Part shown: positions 9,735 through 18,430 of the stretch, in pieces | How positions within the stretch are numbered: position 1 is the stretch's first letter | Layout of the letters: every line of letters starts with the position of its first letter | NCBI GenBank assembly: GCA_963524205.1 | Contig: CAURED010000014.1 | Location: 41,940 to 105,939 of the forward strand | DNA: 64,000 nucleotides | Reading direction: 5' to 3' | Origin: Aminipila sp963524205 | GTDB lineage: Bacteria; Bacillota; Clostridia; Peptostreptococcales; Anaerovoracaceae | Made by a program: the position numbers and the translations under genes | Notes under the pieces: generated by a model | Seen by the model: only the letters and a program-made list of their open reading frames with translations | The model's database searches: none | What the model was told of the DNA's origin: nothing

Positions 9735-9776
9735 TATCTTAAGAGTTAATAATAAAAATTAAAAAAGGTAATTTTG

Positions 9777-9830
9777 CAACTGTGATTTCAAAGGCTATGG
9801 CAGCTTTTGAAGTCACAGTTGTCTATTTTT
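9777..9830 (+). terminator. asnA terminator
   Basis: A 16-bp stem (9777-9792 with 9806-9821, one G-T wobble) is followed by TCTATTTTT. Confidence 0.85.
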
Positions 9831-9880
9831 GGAGATATATGTAAAAACATGCTACAATTAAGAAGATTATAGAATATAAG

Positions 9881-10243
9881 GTGAAGGCTGGCAACTGTAT
9901 ATGCGGAGGATAAAACAAACGACAATCCGTATATTAGGGGCAGCAGACTATAGATATCCAATTTACATGAAATGGTAAAGAAATTGAAATTACAGAACAA
10001 TGGCTTTTTCGCAGTGTATGTAGATTTAAATGTGGGGAATAATATTTTTACTTTTACGAATAATGGCAGCAGCTCCTCCGGCAATGGCATCACATTCAGA
10101 AATCAAGTGCCAGATATAGTAATTTAGCCATGACCCTTATAACAGGATACCCTGCAGTTTTATTTGAGACTTCGTTTATGGCTAATCCTGTGGAGGCTTT
10201 TATTAAACAGCTGGCGGGAGAAAACATAAATACTTATGCATAG
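9881..10243 (+). pseudogene. decayed N-acetylmuramoyl-L-alanine amidase (Amidase_3) remnant
   Basis: No intact frame is present, but pieces in three frames read as a secreted wall amidase. ATVYAEDK at 9891 onward looks like the end of a signal peptide. YPIYM then NGKEIEITEQ (about 9955-10001, frame change between them) and FFAVYVDLN followed by NNIFTFTNNGSSS match the Ig-like N-terminal domain seen in clostridial amidases. The stretch GYPAVLFETSFMANPVEAF (10145-10201) matches the end of an Amidase_3 catalytic domain, where PAVLIE-x-GF-x-NP is typical. Most of the catalytic domain is missing, so both frameshifts and an internal deletion are implied. It lies between terminators and promoters of flanking genes and should be non-functional. 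Confidence 0.65.
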
Positions 10244-10248
10244 GCATA

Positions 10249-10277
10249 TTGAGTTCTATTTAAAAGTGTGATATAGT
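10249..10277 (+). promoter_or_regulatory. sppA promoter
   Basis: TTGAGT, 17 bp, TATAGT, located 74 bp before the sppA start. Confidence 0.6.
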
Positions 10278-10350
10278 ATACTACATTGCCCAAAATTTGT
10301 TAAAAATAAGTTAAGATAGGGAATAGGAATTTGAAAGGGGAATTTAATAA

Positions 10351-11445
10351 ATGGATGAAGAGAAAAACGAGATGAAGGGCACAATGTTTAGCGAACCCAA
10401 TCAGGATGGCGTAAGATTTTACGCAATGGATGCTAAAAAAACGCCTAATAAAAAAGCAAAAATTAGAAAGGCCTTGATAATTTTTGGAATTATTCTGGCA
10501 GTGTTTGTTATAATAGGGGTAGTAGCCAGTAGATTTGATATAGACAGTACAACCAGCAGTAGCAGTGGAAATGTTTACCCTGATGATGCATATATTGCAA
10601 AATTAAGCGTTGAAGGGACTATTTCATCGGCTAATAGCAGTGATTATTTTGGAACACCGACAGGATATCAGCATCAGTGGACTTTAGATACTATTGATGA
10701 TTTAATGAATGATGAAAATAATAAAGGTATTATTTTATTTGTAAATAGCCCAGGTGGTGGAGTTTATGAAAGTGATGAACTTTATTTTAAGATAAAAGAA
10801 TATCAGAAAAAGACTGGAAGACCAGTTTATTCGGCTATGGGAACTATGGCAGCATCAGGTGGTTACTATATATCAGTTCCGTGTGATAAAATAATTGCTA
10901 ATAGAAATTGCTGGACTGGTTCAATTGGTGTTACTATTGGTACTATTTTTGATTTTTCAGGGCTTCTTGAAAAGTATGGAGTAAAAACGAATACCATTAC
11001 ATCAGGAGCAAATAAAGCCATGGGTAGTTCTGTAGAGCCAATGACAGAGGAACAAAAGCAAATTTTCCAATCCCTTGTTGATGAAGCCTATGATCAGTTT
11101 GTGGGTTTGGTTGCTGAAGGACGCCATATGGATATAGAAAAAGTAAGAAAAATAGCAGATGGAAGAATTTATACTGCGAAGCAGGCGTTGTCATTAGGTC
11201 TGATTGATGAAATTGGAACCCTTGATGAAGCAGTAGCAGATATGGAGAAAACTTATAAGCTGGGTGATTGTGAAGTAACGGAACTAAATAATGATGATAC
11301 TTCATTATTCGGAACATTATTTGGAAAAATAAACATTCCAGCGATGAATTCTAAAGGTGATGTTTCAGCTATTGTGGAATTAGTGAAAGATGAAAATGAA
11401 TTTCCAGTAAGTTACATGTGTGAAACGTTAAAAAGTAAAAAATAA
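10351..11445 (+). CDS. sppA: signal peptide peptidase SppA (S49)
   Basis: SppA is a membrane-anchored serine protease that degrades cleaved signal peptides at the outer face of the membrane. The 364-residue protein has a basic cytoplasmic N-terminus, one transmembrane segment at about 41-60 and then the ClpP-fold domain. The oxyanion-region motif NSPGGGV is at 132-138, the nucleophile S169 is in MAASGGYY and the general base K222 is in SGANKAMG. Their spacing matches the Bacillus SppA Ser-Lys dyad. A GGGG ribosome site lies 8 bases before the ATG at 10351. It is monocistronic between its own promoter and terminator. Confidence 0.93.
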   Translation: MDEEKNEMKGTMFSEPNQDGVRFYAMDAKKTPNKKAKIRKALIIFGIILAVFVIIGVVASRFDIDSTTSSSSGNVYPDDAYIAKLSVEGTISSANSSDYFGTPTGYQHQWTLDTIDDLMNDENNKGIILFVNSPGGGVYESDELYFKIKEYQKKTGRPVYSAMGTMAASGGYYISVPCDKIIANRNCWTGSIGVTIGTIFDFSGLLEKYGVKTNTITSGANKAMGSSVEPMTEEQKQIFQSLVDEAYDQFVGLVAEGRHMDIEKVRKIADGRIYTAKQALSLGLIDEIGTLDEAVADMEKTYKLGDCEVTELNNDDTSLFGTLFGKINIPAMNSKGDVSAIVELVKDENEFPVSYMCETLKSKK

Positions 11446-11456
11446 AAATCTGAAAC

Positions 11457-11505
11457 AAAGAGCAGTGTCAAGAAAAAATACTTGACGCTGCTCTTTATTT
11501 GTGTT
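11457..11505 (+). terminator. sppA terminator
   Basis: A 16-bp stem (11457-11472 with 11481-11496, one G-T pair) has an 8-nt A-rich loop and an ATTTGTGTT tail. Confidence 0.82.
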
Positions 11506-11509
11506 AAAT
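11482..11509 (+). promoter_or_regulatory. possible ylxM-ffh promoter overlapping the sppA terminator
   Basis: TTGACG (11482-11487) lies within the descending arm of the terminator stem; TTAAAT follows after 16 bp. It is the only reasonable -35/-10 pair before ylxM, but the match is moderate. Confidence 0.4.
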
Positions 11510-11564
11510 TATTAAGGTGTCAAGTGAGATAACTTGGCAGGTAAAAAGGAAAGAGGAATTTGTA

Positions 11565-11921
11565 ATGTTTGATAAAATTGCAGAAGTAAGCTTATTATAT
11601 GATTTTTATGGTCAGTTGCTTACCACTAGACAAAGAGACGCTATGCAGCTTTATCATGAAGAGAATCTTTCACTTTCGGAAATTGCGCATGAATTTTCTA
11701 TTAGCAGACAGGGTGTTCATGATGCTTTGAAAAATGCAGAAAAAGCATTATTTGAATATGAACAAAAGCTTGGGCTGGTTGCCAAATTTGCAAAAACCCG
11801 AGCTGCGGTATTACAGATTGATAACAGGCTTAACATGCTCATAAAAGGAAATAACGATAACAAAGATTTAATAAATAAATTAGAAGACATCAAAGGAATC
11901 ATCGACAGGCTTGAGGAATAA
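11565..11921 (+). CDS. ylxM: YlxM family DNA-binding protein, SRP-associated
   Basis: This is a 118-residue protein of the UPF0122/YlxM family. A sigma-70 region-4-like helix-turn-helix (LTTRQRDAMQLYHEENLS followed by EIAHEFSISRQGVHDALK, about residues 18-56) is followed by a coiled C-terminal half. In streptococci YlxM binds and modulates the signal recognition particle. Here it directly precedes ffh, as usual, with an 18-bp gap. The ATG at 11565 is preferred over an in-frame GTG at 11517 because it follows AAAGAGGAA and gives the family's usual length. Confidence 0.88.
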   Translation: MFDKIAEVSLLYDFYGQLLTTRQRDAMQLYHEENLSLSEIAHEFSISRQGVHDALKNAEKALFEYEQKLGLVAKFAKTRAAVLQIDNRLNMLIKGNNDNKDLINKLEDIKGIIDRLEE

Positions 11922-11939
11922 TGGAAATTGGAGGTCCAG

Positions 11940-13277
11940 ATGGCATTTGAAAGTTTATCAGATAAGCTGCAGGGCGTATTTAAAAAGTTAAAAGGAAAAG
12001 GTGTACTTACAGAAGCAGATATAAATGAGGCTATGCGTGAAGTAAAACTAGCGCTTCTAGAAGCCGATGTAAACTTTAAGGTAGTTAAGGATTTTGTATC
12101 AGCAGTAAAAGAAAAGTCACTGGGAAGTGACGTACTTGAAAGTTTGACCCCTGGACAGCAGGTAATAAAAATTGTAAATGATGAATTAGTTACACTTATG
12201 GGTGGGGCTAACAGTAAGCTTACTTATTCGCCCAGAGGTTTCACAGTGCTTTTAATGGTGGGTCTGCAGGGTACAGGTAAAACTACTACTTGCGGAAAGC
12301 TTGCTAATTATCTTAAGAAAAATGGCAAAAAGCCTATGCTTTGTGCATGTGATATATATCGACCAGCAGCTATCGATCAGTTGGAAGTAGTTGGAAGAAA
12401 CGTTGACGTTCCTGTATTTACAATGCGAGAGTGCAGAGAGCCTGAAGTTATAGCAGAAAAAGCTATGAAAGAGGCTGAACTGAAGGGTTATGATGTATTA
12501 ATTGTCGATACAGCCGGCAGACTTCAGATAGATGAAGCTCTTATGGAAGAACTGGTTAGAGTAAAAAAAGCTATAAAGCCACATGAAATACTATTGGTAG
12601 TAGATGCTATGACAGGTCAGGATGCTGTAAATGCAGCAACTGGTTTTGATGAAAAGCTTGGAATTGACGGAGTTATTATGACTAAGCTTGATGGTGATGC
12701 CAGAGGTGGTGCTGCACTATCAGTTAAGCAGGTAACGGGAAAGCCAATAAAGTTCATTGGTATGGGAGAAAAGTTTGATGCATTAGAACCTTTCCATCCG
12801 GAAAGAATGGCTAGCAGAATTTTGGGCATGGGTGATATGCTCAGCCTAATTGAAAAGGCTCAGGAAACTTTTGATGAATCTAAAGCAGAAGAACTGGAAA
12901 GAAAGATCAAGAAAAATGAATTTACTTTAGATGACTTTTTAGAACAGATGGCACAAATTAAGAAAATGGGCGGAATTGGAAAGATTTTAGACATGATTCC
13001 AGGAGTAAGTTCAAAGGCAATGAAGGATGTTAATCTTGATGAAAGTCAAAAAGAGTTTGCACAAATGGAGGCAATCATTTTATCCATGACAAAGTCAGAG
13101 AGAAAAGATCCGGCTATTTTAAATGCTAGCAGAAGGAAGAGAATTTCAGCAGGTTGTGGACAGCCTGTAAGTAAGATAAATAATCTTATAAAGAAATATG
13201 ACGAAGCAAGAAAAATGATGAAACAATTTGCAAATGCTTCAGGTCATAAGAAAAAAAGAATGTTTAAAGGTTTTTAA
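11940..13277 (+). CDS. ffh: signal recognition particle GTPase Ffh
   Basis: Ffh binds signal peptides and 4.5S/scRNA and delivers nascent membrane proteins to FtsY. The 445-residue protein has the N domain (1-85), the G domain with GLQGTGKTTT, DTAGRLQ and TKLDGDARGG, and a methionine-rich M domain from about 300 with the RNA-binding segment SRRKRISAGCG. The ATG at 11940 follows GGAGG (11930-11934); an upstream in-frame TTG overlaps that site. rpsP follows 65 bp downstream. Confidence 0.97.
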   Translation: MAFESLSDKLQGVFKKLKGKGVLTEADINEAMREVKLALLEADVNFKVVKDFVSAVKEKSLGSDVLESLTPGQQVIKIVNDELVTLMGGANSKLTYSPRGFTVLLMVGLQGTGKTTTCGKLANYLKKNGKKPMLCACDIYRPAAIDQLEVVGRNVDVPVFTMRECREPEVIAEKAMKEAELKGYDVLIVDTAGRLQIDEALMEELVRVKKAIKPHEILLVVDAMTGQDAVNAATGFDEKLGIDGVIMTKLDGDARGGAALSVKQVTGKPIKFIGMGEKFDALEPFHPERMASRILGMGDMLSLIEKAQETFDESKAEELERKIKKNEFTLDDFLEQMAQIKKMGGIGKILDMIPGVSSKAMKDVNLDESQKEFAQMEAIILSMTKSERKDPAILNASRRKRISAGCGQPVSKINNLIKKYDEARKMMKQFANASGHKKKRMFKGF

Positions 13278-13342
13278 ATTCAGCAAATCGAACTGAGTTT
13301 AGATATATATTTTTTAACTGATAATTTAGGAGGAATAATAAA

Positions 13343-13585
13343 ATGGTAAAGATTAGATTAAAGAGAATGGGAGCTAATAAAAAGCCTTTCTACAGAGTAA
13401 TAGTTGCAGATTCAAGAGCACCAAGAGATGGTAAGTTTATTGAAGAAGTTGGAACATACAATCCGCTAACAGATCCTGCTACTATTAACATTGATGGAGA
13501 AAAAGTAAAGAAGTGGTTAGGCAACGGAGCACAGCCTACAGAGACTGTAAGAGCTCTTTTCAAAAAATCAGGAATCATTGAATAA
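13343..13585 (+). CDS. rpsP: 30S ribosomal protein S16
   Basis: An 80-residue primary-assembly protein of the small subunit. Its N-terminus MVKIRLKRMGANKKPFYR and the segment DSRAPRDGKFIEEVGTYNP are diagnostic. The ribosome site GGAGGAATAA precedes the ATG at 13343. It sits in the conserved ffh-rpsP-khpA-rimM-trmD order. Confidence 0.97.
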   Translation: MVKIRLKRMGANKKPFYRVIVADSRAPRDGKFIEEVGTYNPLTDPATINIDGEKVKKWLGNGAQPTETVRALFKKSGIIE

Positions 13586-13602
13586 GAAAGCGGTGAACTT
13601 TA

Positions 13603-13833
13603 ATGGTAAAACTCGTTGAAGCAATTGCGAAGTCACTTGTTGACGACCCAGCTGCCGTTGAGGTTAAAGAGGTTGAAGGCAGGCAGGCTATTGTAATAGA
13701 ACTTAGAGTTGCGCCCAATGACATGGGAAAGGTAATTGGCAAGCAGGGGAGAATCGCAAAGGCTCTTCGTACTGTTGTCAAGGCTGCCGCAACAAAAGCA
13801 AATAAGAAGGTAGTTGTAGAAATAGTACAGTAG
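13603..13833 (+). CDS. khpA: KH-domain RNA-binding protein KhpA
   Basis: A 76-residue single type II KH domain (YlqC family). The GxxG loop reads GKQGR within VIGKQGRIAKALR, at about 47-59. In streptococci KhpA pairs with KhpB/EloR to bind RNA and influence cell elongation. It is 17 bp downstream of rpsP, the normal position, and shares that transcript. GAAAGCGGTG upstream is a modest ribosome site. Confidence 0.92.
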   Translation: MVKLVEAIAKSLVDDPAAVEVKEVEGRQAIVIELRVAPNDMGKVIGKQGRIAKALRTVVKAAATKANKKVVVEIVQ

Positions 13834-13853
13834 GAACATTCTGCATATAAGAT

Positions 13854-13900
13854 ATAAGAGGGTATTTCAAGGGTTGAAGTCCCCTCTTATTTGAATTTTT
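13854..13900 (+). terminator. hairpin between khpA and rimM (attenuator-like)
   Basis: ATAAGAGGG (13854-13862) pairs with CCCTCTTAT (13882-13890), with an inner TTTCAA/TTGAA pairing. The tail is TTGAATTTTT. It probably reduces transcription into rimM-trmD rather than ending it, since the operon continues. Confidence 0.6.
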
Positions 13901-13943
13901 ACGATACTCAGTATAAAATTGAATGATTTGAGGATATTCAAAT

Positions 13944-14441
13944 ATGGAAAAAATTAAAATTGGACAAATTGTAAATGCGGTTGCCCTCAGGGGAGAGGTT
14001 AAAGTTTATAATTATTCGGATTATAAAGAAAGATATGAAGAGTTAGATTATATTTATGTAGAAGATAAGAAAACAAATATTGAAAAAGTCCGATATATGA
14101 ATGAAATGGTAATTTTAAAGCTTGATGGCGCAAATGACAGAAATGCTGCGGAAGCTTTAAAGGGTAAGAGTATTTTTATTGGGGAAGATCAGCTTAGAGT
14201 ACTTCCTGAAGATACTTACTATGTTAAAGATTTAATTGGTCTTGAAATCAGGGATCAGGAAGATAATAAAATTGGAAAACTTAAAGATGTGATACAAAAT
14301 AGCGCACAGGATTTGTATGAAATTGAGCTTGAAAGTAAAAATACAACTCTGATTCCAGCAGTGGAGGAGTTTATTTTAGATATAAATGTTGAGGAAAAGT
14401 TTATAAGGGTTAAACTTATCGAGGGCATGTTAGATTTGTAG
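13944..14441 (+). CDS. rimM: 16S rRNA processing protein RimM
   Basis: A 165-residue ribosome maturation factor that binds S19 and helps 30S head assembly. The N-terminal RimM barrel begins IKIGQIVNAVALRGEVKVYN; the C-terminal PRC barrel contains YYVKDLIGLEIRDQEDNKIGKL. Length is normal. It lies 10 bp before trmD. Confidence 0.94.
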   Translation: MEKIKIGQIVNAVALRGEVKVYNYSDYKERYEELDYIYVEDKKTNIEKVRYMNEMVILKLDGANDRNAAEALKGKSIFIGEDQLRVLPEDTYYVKDLIGLEIRDQEDNKIGKLKDVIQNSAQDLYEIELESKNTTLIPAVEEFILDINVEEKFIRVKLIEGMLDL

Positions 14442-14451
14442 GTAAAAGGTA

Positions 14452-15201
14452 ATGAAGATAAATGTACTTACACTTTTTCCAGAAATGTTTGAACCCGTCA
14501 TAGGTGGCAGCATTTTGGGAAGAGCAAAGAAAAAAGGAATACTGGATGTAAACCTTATAAATATCAGGAATTTCAGTCAGGATAAGCATAAAAAGGCAGA
14601 TGATTATCCTTTTGGAGGAGGGGCTGGCATGGTAATGCTGGCAGATCCAATTTTTCGTGCAATGGAATCTATTAAGGCTCAAGGAAAAAAGGCTTTATAT
14701 ATGTCCCCCAGAGGGAAAGTAATTAGCCATGAAAAAATAAAAGAACTTTCTAAAGAAGAAGAAATAGTCATACTATGTGGGCATTATGAGGGCATTGACG
14801 AAAGAATACTGGAATATTGGAATATGGAAGAAGTTTCTATAGGAGACTACGTTCTAACTGGCGGAGAACTCCCAGCAATGGTTCTGATAGATTCGGTTGC
14901 AAGACTGATTCCAGAAGTTCTGGCTGGAGAAGAATCTGCACAGGAGGAATCCATTTATTCAGGTCTACTGGAATATCCTCAATATACAAAACCCAGGGAA
15001 TATAGGGGAATGATGGTTCCAGAAGTACTTTTTAATGGGAACCATAAGCTGATTGCATTATGGAAGTTTGAAAAGTCTTTGGAGCTTACAAGAGAACGAC
15101 GACCTGACTTATTCAATAGGTATCTACTGCAACATGGAGAATTGTCTAAAGAGGAACTGAAAATATTAAAGAAAGTTGAAAGTACAGTCAAAAAGGTGTA
15201 A
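14452..15201 (+). CDS. trmD: tRNA (guanine37-N1)-methyltransferase
   Basis: TrmD adds the m1G37 mark that prevents +1 frameshifting, using SAM bound in a trefoil knot. The 249-residue protein contains FPFGGGAGMVM-like DYPFGGGAGMVMLADP, LCGHYEGIDERI and IGDYVLTGGELPAM, which form the knot and active site. The start at 14452 follows AAAAGG. In most Firmicutes rplS comes next, but here it is replaced by an HlyD-like gene, so L19 must be encoded elsewhere. Confidence 0.97.
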   Translation: MKINVLTLFPEMFEPVIGGSILGRAKKKGILDVNLINIRNFSQDKHKKADDYPFGGGAGMVMLADPIFRAMESIKAQGKKALYMSPRGKVISHEKIKELSKEEEIVILCGHYEGIDERILEYWNMEEVSIGDYVLTGGELPAMVLIDSVARLIPEVLAGEESAQEESIYSGLLEYPQYTKPREYRGMMVPEVLFNGNHKLIALWKFEKSLELTRERRPDLFNRYLLQHGELSKEELKILKKVESTVKKV

Positions 15202-15220
15202 AATAATAAAGGTGAGTATT

Positions 15221-16240
15221 TTGACAAAAGGAAAAAGAAGAGGCTTACTGCTTTATATTATAGTGTTGATTGCTTTAGGTATAATAACAGAGTTAGTACC
15301 TGAAGTTACAGGGGCGCTTACGAAAACAGAGATACTTCAATATGAGAATATGCAGATAACGGATGAGGTGACGTGTTACTTCGTTAGAAAAGAGACTGTA
15401 CATCTGGCATCTAATGCTGGTGCTATCAATTACTATATTGAAGATGGTGTTAAAGTAAGAAAAAATTCAAAGATTTTAGATATAGCACCTCAATCCCTTA
15501 GCAGTGATACATCTAAATATGCAGATATAATTACCCGACTGGGTAGTTCAGATGTTACACTTACGCAAATGAATAGTGCACAAAACGGAATAGTCAGTTA
15601 TTACGTTGATGGATATGAAGGCTATTTTACTCCTGAAAAAATGGATAGTTTAAAGTACAAAGATATTGAGGGTGTCAAAATTAACCCTGTAAATTTAACT
15701 AGAAAAAACACCTTAGCAGGGGAACCCTTGTTTAAAATTTGTGAAGGAAATTATTGGTATATGATTGCTTGGGTTGATCCAGGCAATATATCAAAATATG
15801 AGGTAGGAAATTCGGTAAAAGTAGACTTACCTTTGGGACAGATAAAAGCTAACATTGACAAATTAGTAGATCAGGGAGATCATTGGCTTGTCATAATGAA
15901 AACCACCATGTATTATGAAGATTTTGCTAAAATAAGAAGTGCCAATGCAAACATAATAACTCAGGATTATTCAGGAATTAAAGTTAGAAATTCTAGCATG
16001 ACAACAAAAGACGGAGTTGTAGGTGTATACATAAAATCTAAAAATGGAGATTTCGTTTTTAAACCTGTGAAAATCATAACAAGTGACGGTGACTATTCTC
16101 TTGTTTATGTTTCAAATTTTTACGATAAAGATGGCAAAGAAGTCAAAACTGTAGAAATTTATGATGAAATATTAAAGAATCCGAAGCAGGATTTTAAAAG
16201 CTCTGGGGATTCCAAGAATTCTGCGGAGACGAATGGATAA
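15221..16240 (+). CDS. HlyD-like membrane fusion protein of the ylm cluster
   Basis: This 339-residue protein has a short basic N-terminus, one hydrophobic segment (about 8-28, GLLLYIIVLIALGII) and a beta-rich extracytoplasmic part resembling HlyD/biotinyl-lipoyl-like adaptor folds. No ABC or RND partner is nearby. It lies directly upstream of yggS-sepF-ylmG-divIVA, suggesting a link to septum or envelope assembly; that is inference from position. The TTG at 15221 follows GGTGAG closely; a GTG at 15212 in the same frame is an alternative. The 20-bp gap to trmD implies cotranscription. Confidence 0.65.
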   Translation: MTKGKRRGLLLYIIVLIALGIITELVPEVTGALTKTEILQYENMQITDEVTCYFVRKETVHLASNAGAINYYIEDGVKVRKNSKILDIAPQSLSSDTSKYADIITRLGSSDVTLTQMNSAQNGIVSYYVDGYEGYFTPEKMDSLKYKDIEGVKINPVNLTRKNTLAGEPLFKICEGNYWYMIAWVDPGNISKYEVGNSVKVDLPLGQIKANIDKLVDQGDHWLVIMKTTMYYEDFAKIRSANANIITQDYSGIKVRNSSMTTKDGVVGVYIKSKNGDFVFKPVKIITSDGDYSLVYVSNFYDKDGKEVKTVEIYDEILKNPKQDFKSSGDSKNSAETNG

Positions 16241-16279
16241 TGAACTTTCATGGGAAAAAGAAAAAGAGGTGAATTCTTT

Positions 16280-16981
16280 ATGTCAATTAAGGAAAATATC
16301 AAAGAAATAAACGAAATAAAAAATGCGGCAGCAATAAAAGCAGGAAGAACAGCAGAAGATATACTTCTTGTTGCGGTAACCAAAACAAGAACTCCTGAGG
16401 AGCTTAATGAAGCTATAGATGCAGGAATCACGGATATTGGTGAGAATAAAGTTCAGGAAATAATGGATAAATTCGACTATGTTAAACCTGTACGATGGCA
16501 TTTGATAGGGCATCTTCAAACAAATAAGGTAAAATATATTATAGATAAGGTATCAATGATACACTCCGTGGATTCTATTAAACTTGCAGATGAAATAAAT
16601 AGAAAAGCAGAACAGCATGACTTAAATATGGACATACTTATACAGGTAAACGCTGCACAGGAAGAGAGCAAGTTTGGTATAACAACCGATGAAACAGAGT
16701 ATATGATCAATTATATTTTGGAAAATTGTCCAAATATAAGGTTAAGAGGCTTGATGTGCATTGCACCATTTGAAGATAATCCTGAGGATGTCAGAATTTT
16801 CTTCGCACAGGTAAAAGAGCAGTACGACAAATTCTCTAAAATACAACATGAACGTTTAGACTTTAAGTATTTATCAATGGGAATGTCACATGATTTTGAA
16901 GTTGCTATTGCAGAAGGTTCAAACCTTATCAGAGTAGGAACTGCGATATTTGGGGCAAGAAACTACAATAAAACCGTATAG
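16280..16981 (+). CDS. YggS/YlmE family PLP homeostasis protein
   Basis: A 233-residue fold type III PLP-binding protein that balances free pyridoxal phosphate. The PLP lysine is K35 in LLVAVTKTR. Further motifs are IGENKVQE, RWHLIGHLQTNK, LIQVNAAQEESKFG and the phosphate-binding SMGMSHDFEVAIAEGS with VRVGTAIFG-like LIRVGTAIFG. The ATG at 16280 follows AGAGGTG; an earlier ATG at 16250 is in frame but lacks a site and extends the family length. It precedes sepF by 9 bp. Confidence 0.94.
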   Translation: MSIKENIKEINEIKNAAAIKAGRTAEDILLVAVTKTRTPEELNEAIDAGITDIGENKVQEIMDKFDYVKPVRWHLIGHLQTNKVKYIIDKVSMIHSVDSIKLADEINRKAEQHDLNMDILIQVNAAQEESKFGITTDETEYMINYILENCPNIRLRGLMCIAPFEDNPEDVRIFFAQVKEQYDKFSKIQHERLDFKYLSMGMSHDFEVAIAEGSNLIRVGTAIFGARNYNKTV

Positions 16982-16990
16982 GAGGTTAAT

Positions 16991-17482
16991 ATGGGACTTT
17001 TTGGAATGTTTAAAGATTTAGTAGGTATAGAAGATGTAGATGATGACATTCAAGAGGAAGAAATTCAGGCTGCCAGTGCAGAGATCGAAAGAAAGTCTGT
17101 AGAAACAAGAAATTCATTTACAACTCCAAGACCAGAGATAAAGGAGCCAAAGGTGGTACCAATGCAGAGTAAACCAATGACAGGAAATACCGTTCCGTTT
17201 AAAATGGTAGTTATAGAACCTAAGGGATTTGATGAATGCCCTAAATTAGTAGATAATTTAAAAGCAAAAAAGCCAATCATTATAAATCTTGAGAAAATAG
17301 AATCAGATACTGCGAGAAAGATTTTTGACTTTTTAAGTGGTGCTACATATGCTTTAAACGGTAATGTCCAGAAGATCGCAAATAATATTTTTGTATTTGC
17401 ACCTGAAAACGTTGACATTTCTGCAAACGTTGAACATAAGGGTATTGATTTTAGTGGAAATGCGAAAAGCCCTTGGAGGTAG
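16991..17482 (+). CDS. sepF: cell division protein SepF
   Basis: SepF anchors FtsZ to the membrane and shapes the septum. The 163-residue protein has the amphipathic N-terminal anchor MGLFGMFKDLVGI, an acidic and variable linker (15-70) and the conserved C-terminal domain (about 75-150) with ANGDFLSG-like IFDFLSGATYALNG. AGGAGG lies just before the ATG. Its last bases carry the ribosome site of ylmG. Confidence 0.94.
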   Translation: MGLFGMFKDLVGIEDVDDDIQEEEIQAASAEIERKSVETRNSFTTPRPEIKEPKVVPMQSKPMTGNTVPFKMVVIEPKGFDECPKLVDNLKAKKPIIINLEKIESDTARKIFDFLSGATYALNGNVQKIANNIFVFAPENVDISANVEHKGIDFSGNAKSPWR

Positions 17483-17487
17483 TTAGA

Positions 17488-17769
17488 ATGAAATTTTTAT
17501 TGATAAATGCAGTAAATTGGTTTGGTGATATTTTAATATTCCTGCTTTTGGCAAGAGCTGTGTTAAGTTGGTTTGTTAATGGACCATATAATAACGTATA
17601 TAAAATATATCAAGTAATATGTAATATTACAGAGCCGATTGTTGCACCATGTAGAAGACTTTCCATGAAATTAAATACAGGAATGCTTGATTTATCAGTA
17701 TTTCTTGCGTTTTTTCTTGTATCTATTGTTAGAAAACTTATAATAACATTGCTTTTAATTATTATGTAA
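17488..17769 (+). CDS. ylmG: YggT family membrane protein YlmG
   Basis: A 93-residue protein with two hydrophobic segments and the YggT motif ARAVLSWF at about 23-30 and ITEPIVAPCRR at about 49-59. It is thought to help division-site or membrane-protein organisation. The ATG at 17488 follows GGAGG embedded in the sepF 3' end. Confidence 0.9.
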   Translation: MKFLLINAVNWFGDILIFLLLARAVLSWFVNGPYNNVYKIYQVICNITEPIVAPCRRLSMKLNTGMLDLSVFLAFFLVSIVRKLIITLLLIIM

Positions 17770-17809
17770 GATAGTAGTATTAATGTGTAATTTGGGAAGG
17801 ACTTAAAAT

Positions 17810-18430
17810 ATGATTACTCCATTAGATATACAAAATAAAGAATTTTCTAAAGGTGTTAGAGGATACAAAGAAGAAGACGTAGATAGTTTCCTTGACCTTT
17901 TGACAATTGATCTTGAAAAATTAATAGGCGAAAATGCTGCATTAAAGGAAGAAGTAAAGCATTTGAATGGTGATCTTGAGAAATATAAGGGTTCAGAGTC
18001 GGCTGTAGTTGAAACTTTAGAGGCTGCAAAAGCCCTTATGAGAGATATTGCACTAAGCTCAGAGAAAAGAGCAGAAATATTATTAAAAAATGCCGAACTT
18101 GATGCGCAGTTAATTACAAGAGAGGCTAAAGAATCAGTAGAAAGACTAACAGAAGAAAGTTCTAATTTGAGGAATAGATTTGTTACTTTTAAGTCAAAAT
18201 ATAAGAATCTTTTGGAATCTGAGTTGGAAAGATTTGATACTTTAAGTAATGAAATTTTTAATGAATTTGGTGATTTAGGTATTAAAAATAATTCACAAAA
18301 GAAAAATAATCAAGAAGTTAAAATTGATGCGGTGAATTGTAAAACTAAGATTATTTCAGATATTGAATCTGGAGTAGATGATTTGAAAAAGACAATGATA
18401 AACTTAAGAGTAGGAGATGGGGCACAGTAA
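17810..18430 (+). CDS. divIVA: DivIVA-domain protein
   Basis: A 206-residue coiled-coil protein. The N-terminal membrane-curvature domain ITPLDIQNKEFSKGVRGY and EEDVDSFLD (residues 2-28) is diagnostic. A long heptad-rich region from about 30 to 150 follows, with the C-terminal part variable. It marks septa and poles and recruits division or sporulation partners. The position after sepF-ylmG is standard, although ylmH is absent between them. Confidence 0.92.
   Translation: MITPLDIQNKEFSKGVRGYKEEDVDSFLDLLTIDLEKLIGENAALKEEVKHLNGDLEKYKGSESAVVETLEAAKALMRDIALSSEKRAEILLKNAELDAQLITREAKESVERLTEESSNLRNRFVTFKSKYKNLLESELERFDTLSNEIFNEFGDLGIKNNSQKKNNQEVKIDAVNCKTKIISDIESGVDDLKKTMINLRVGDGAQ

Noticed and set aside
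9788..10093. A 101-codon minus-strand ORF over the amidase remnant
   Set aside because: No family resemblance, and the plus-strand fragments match a known amidase pattern. It also overlaps the asnA terminator.
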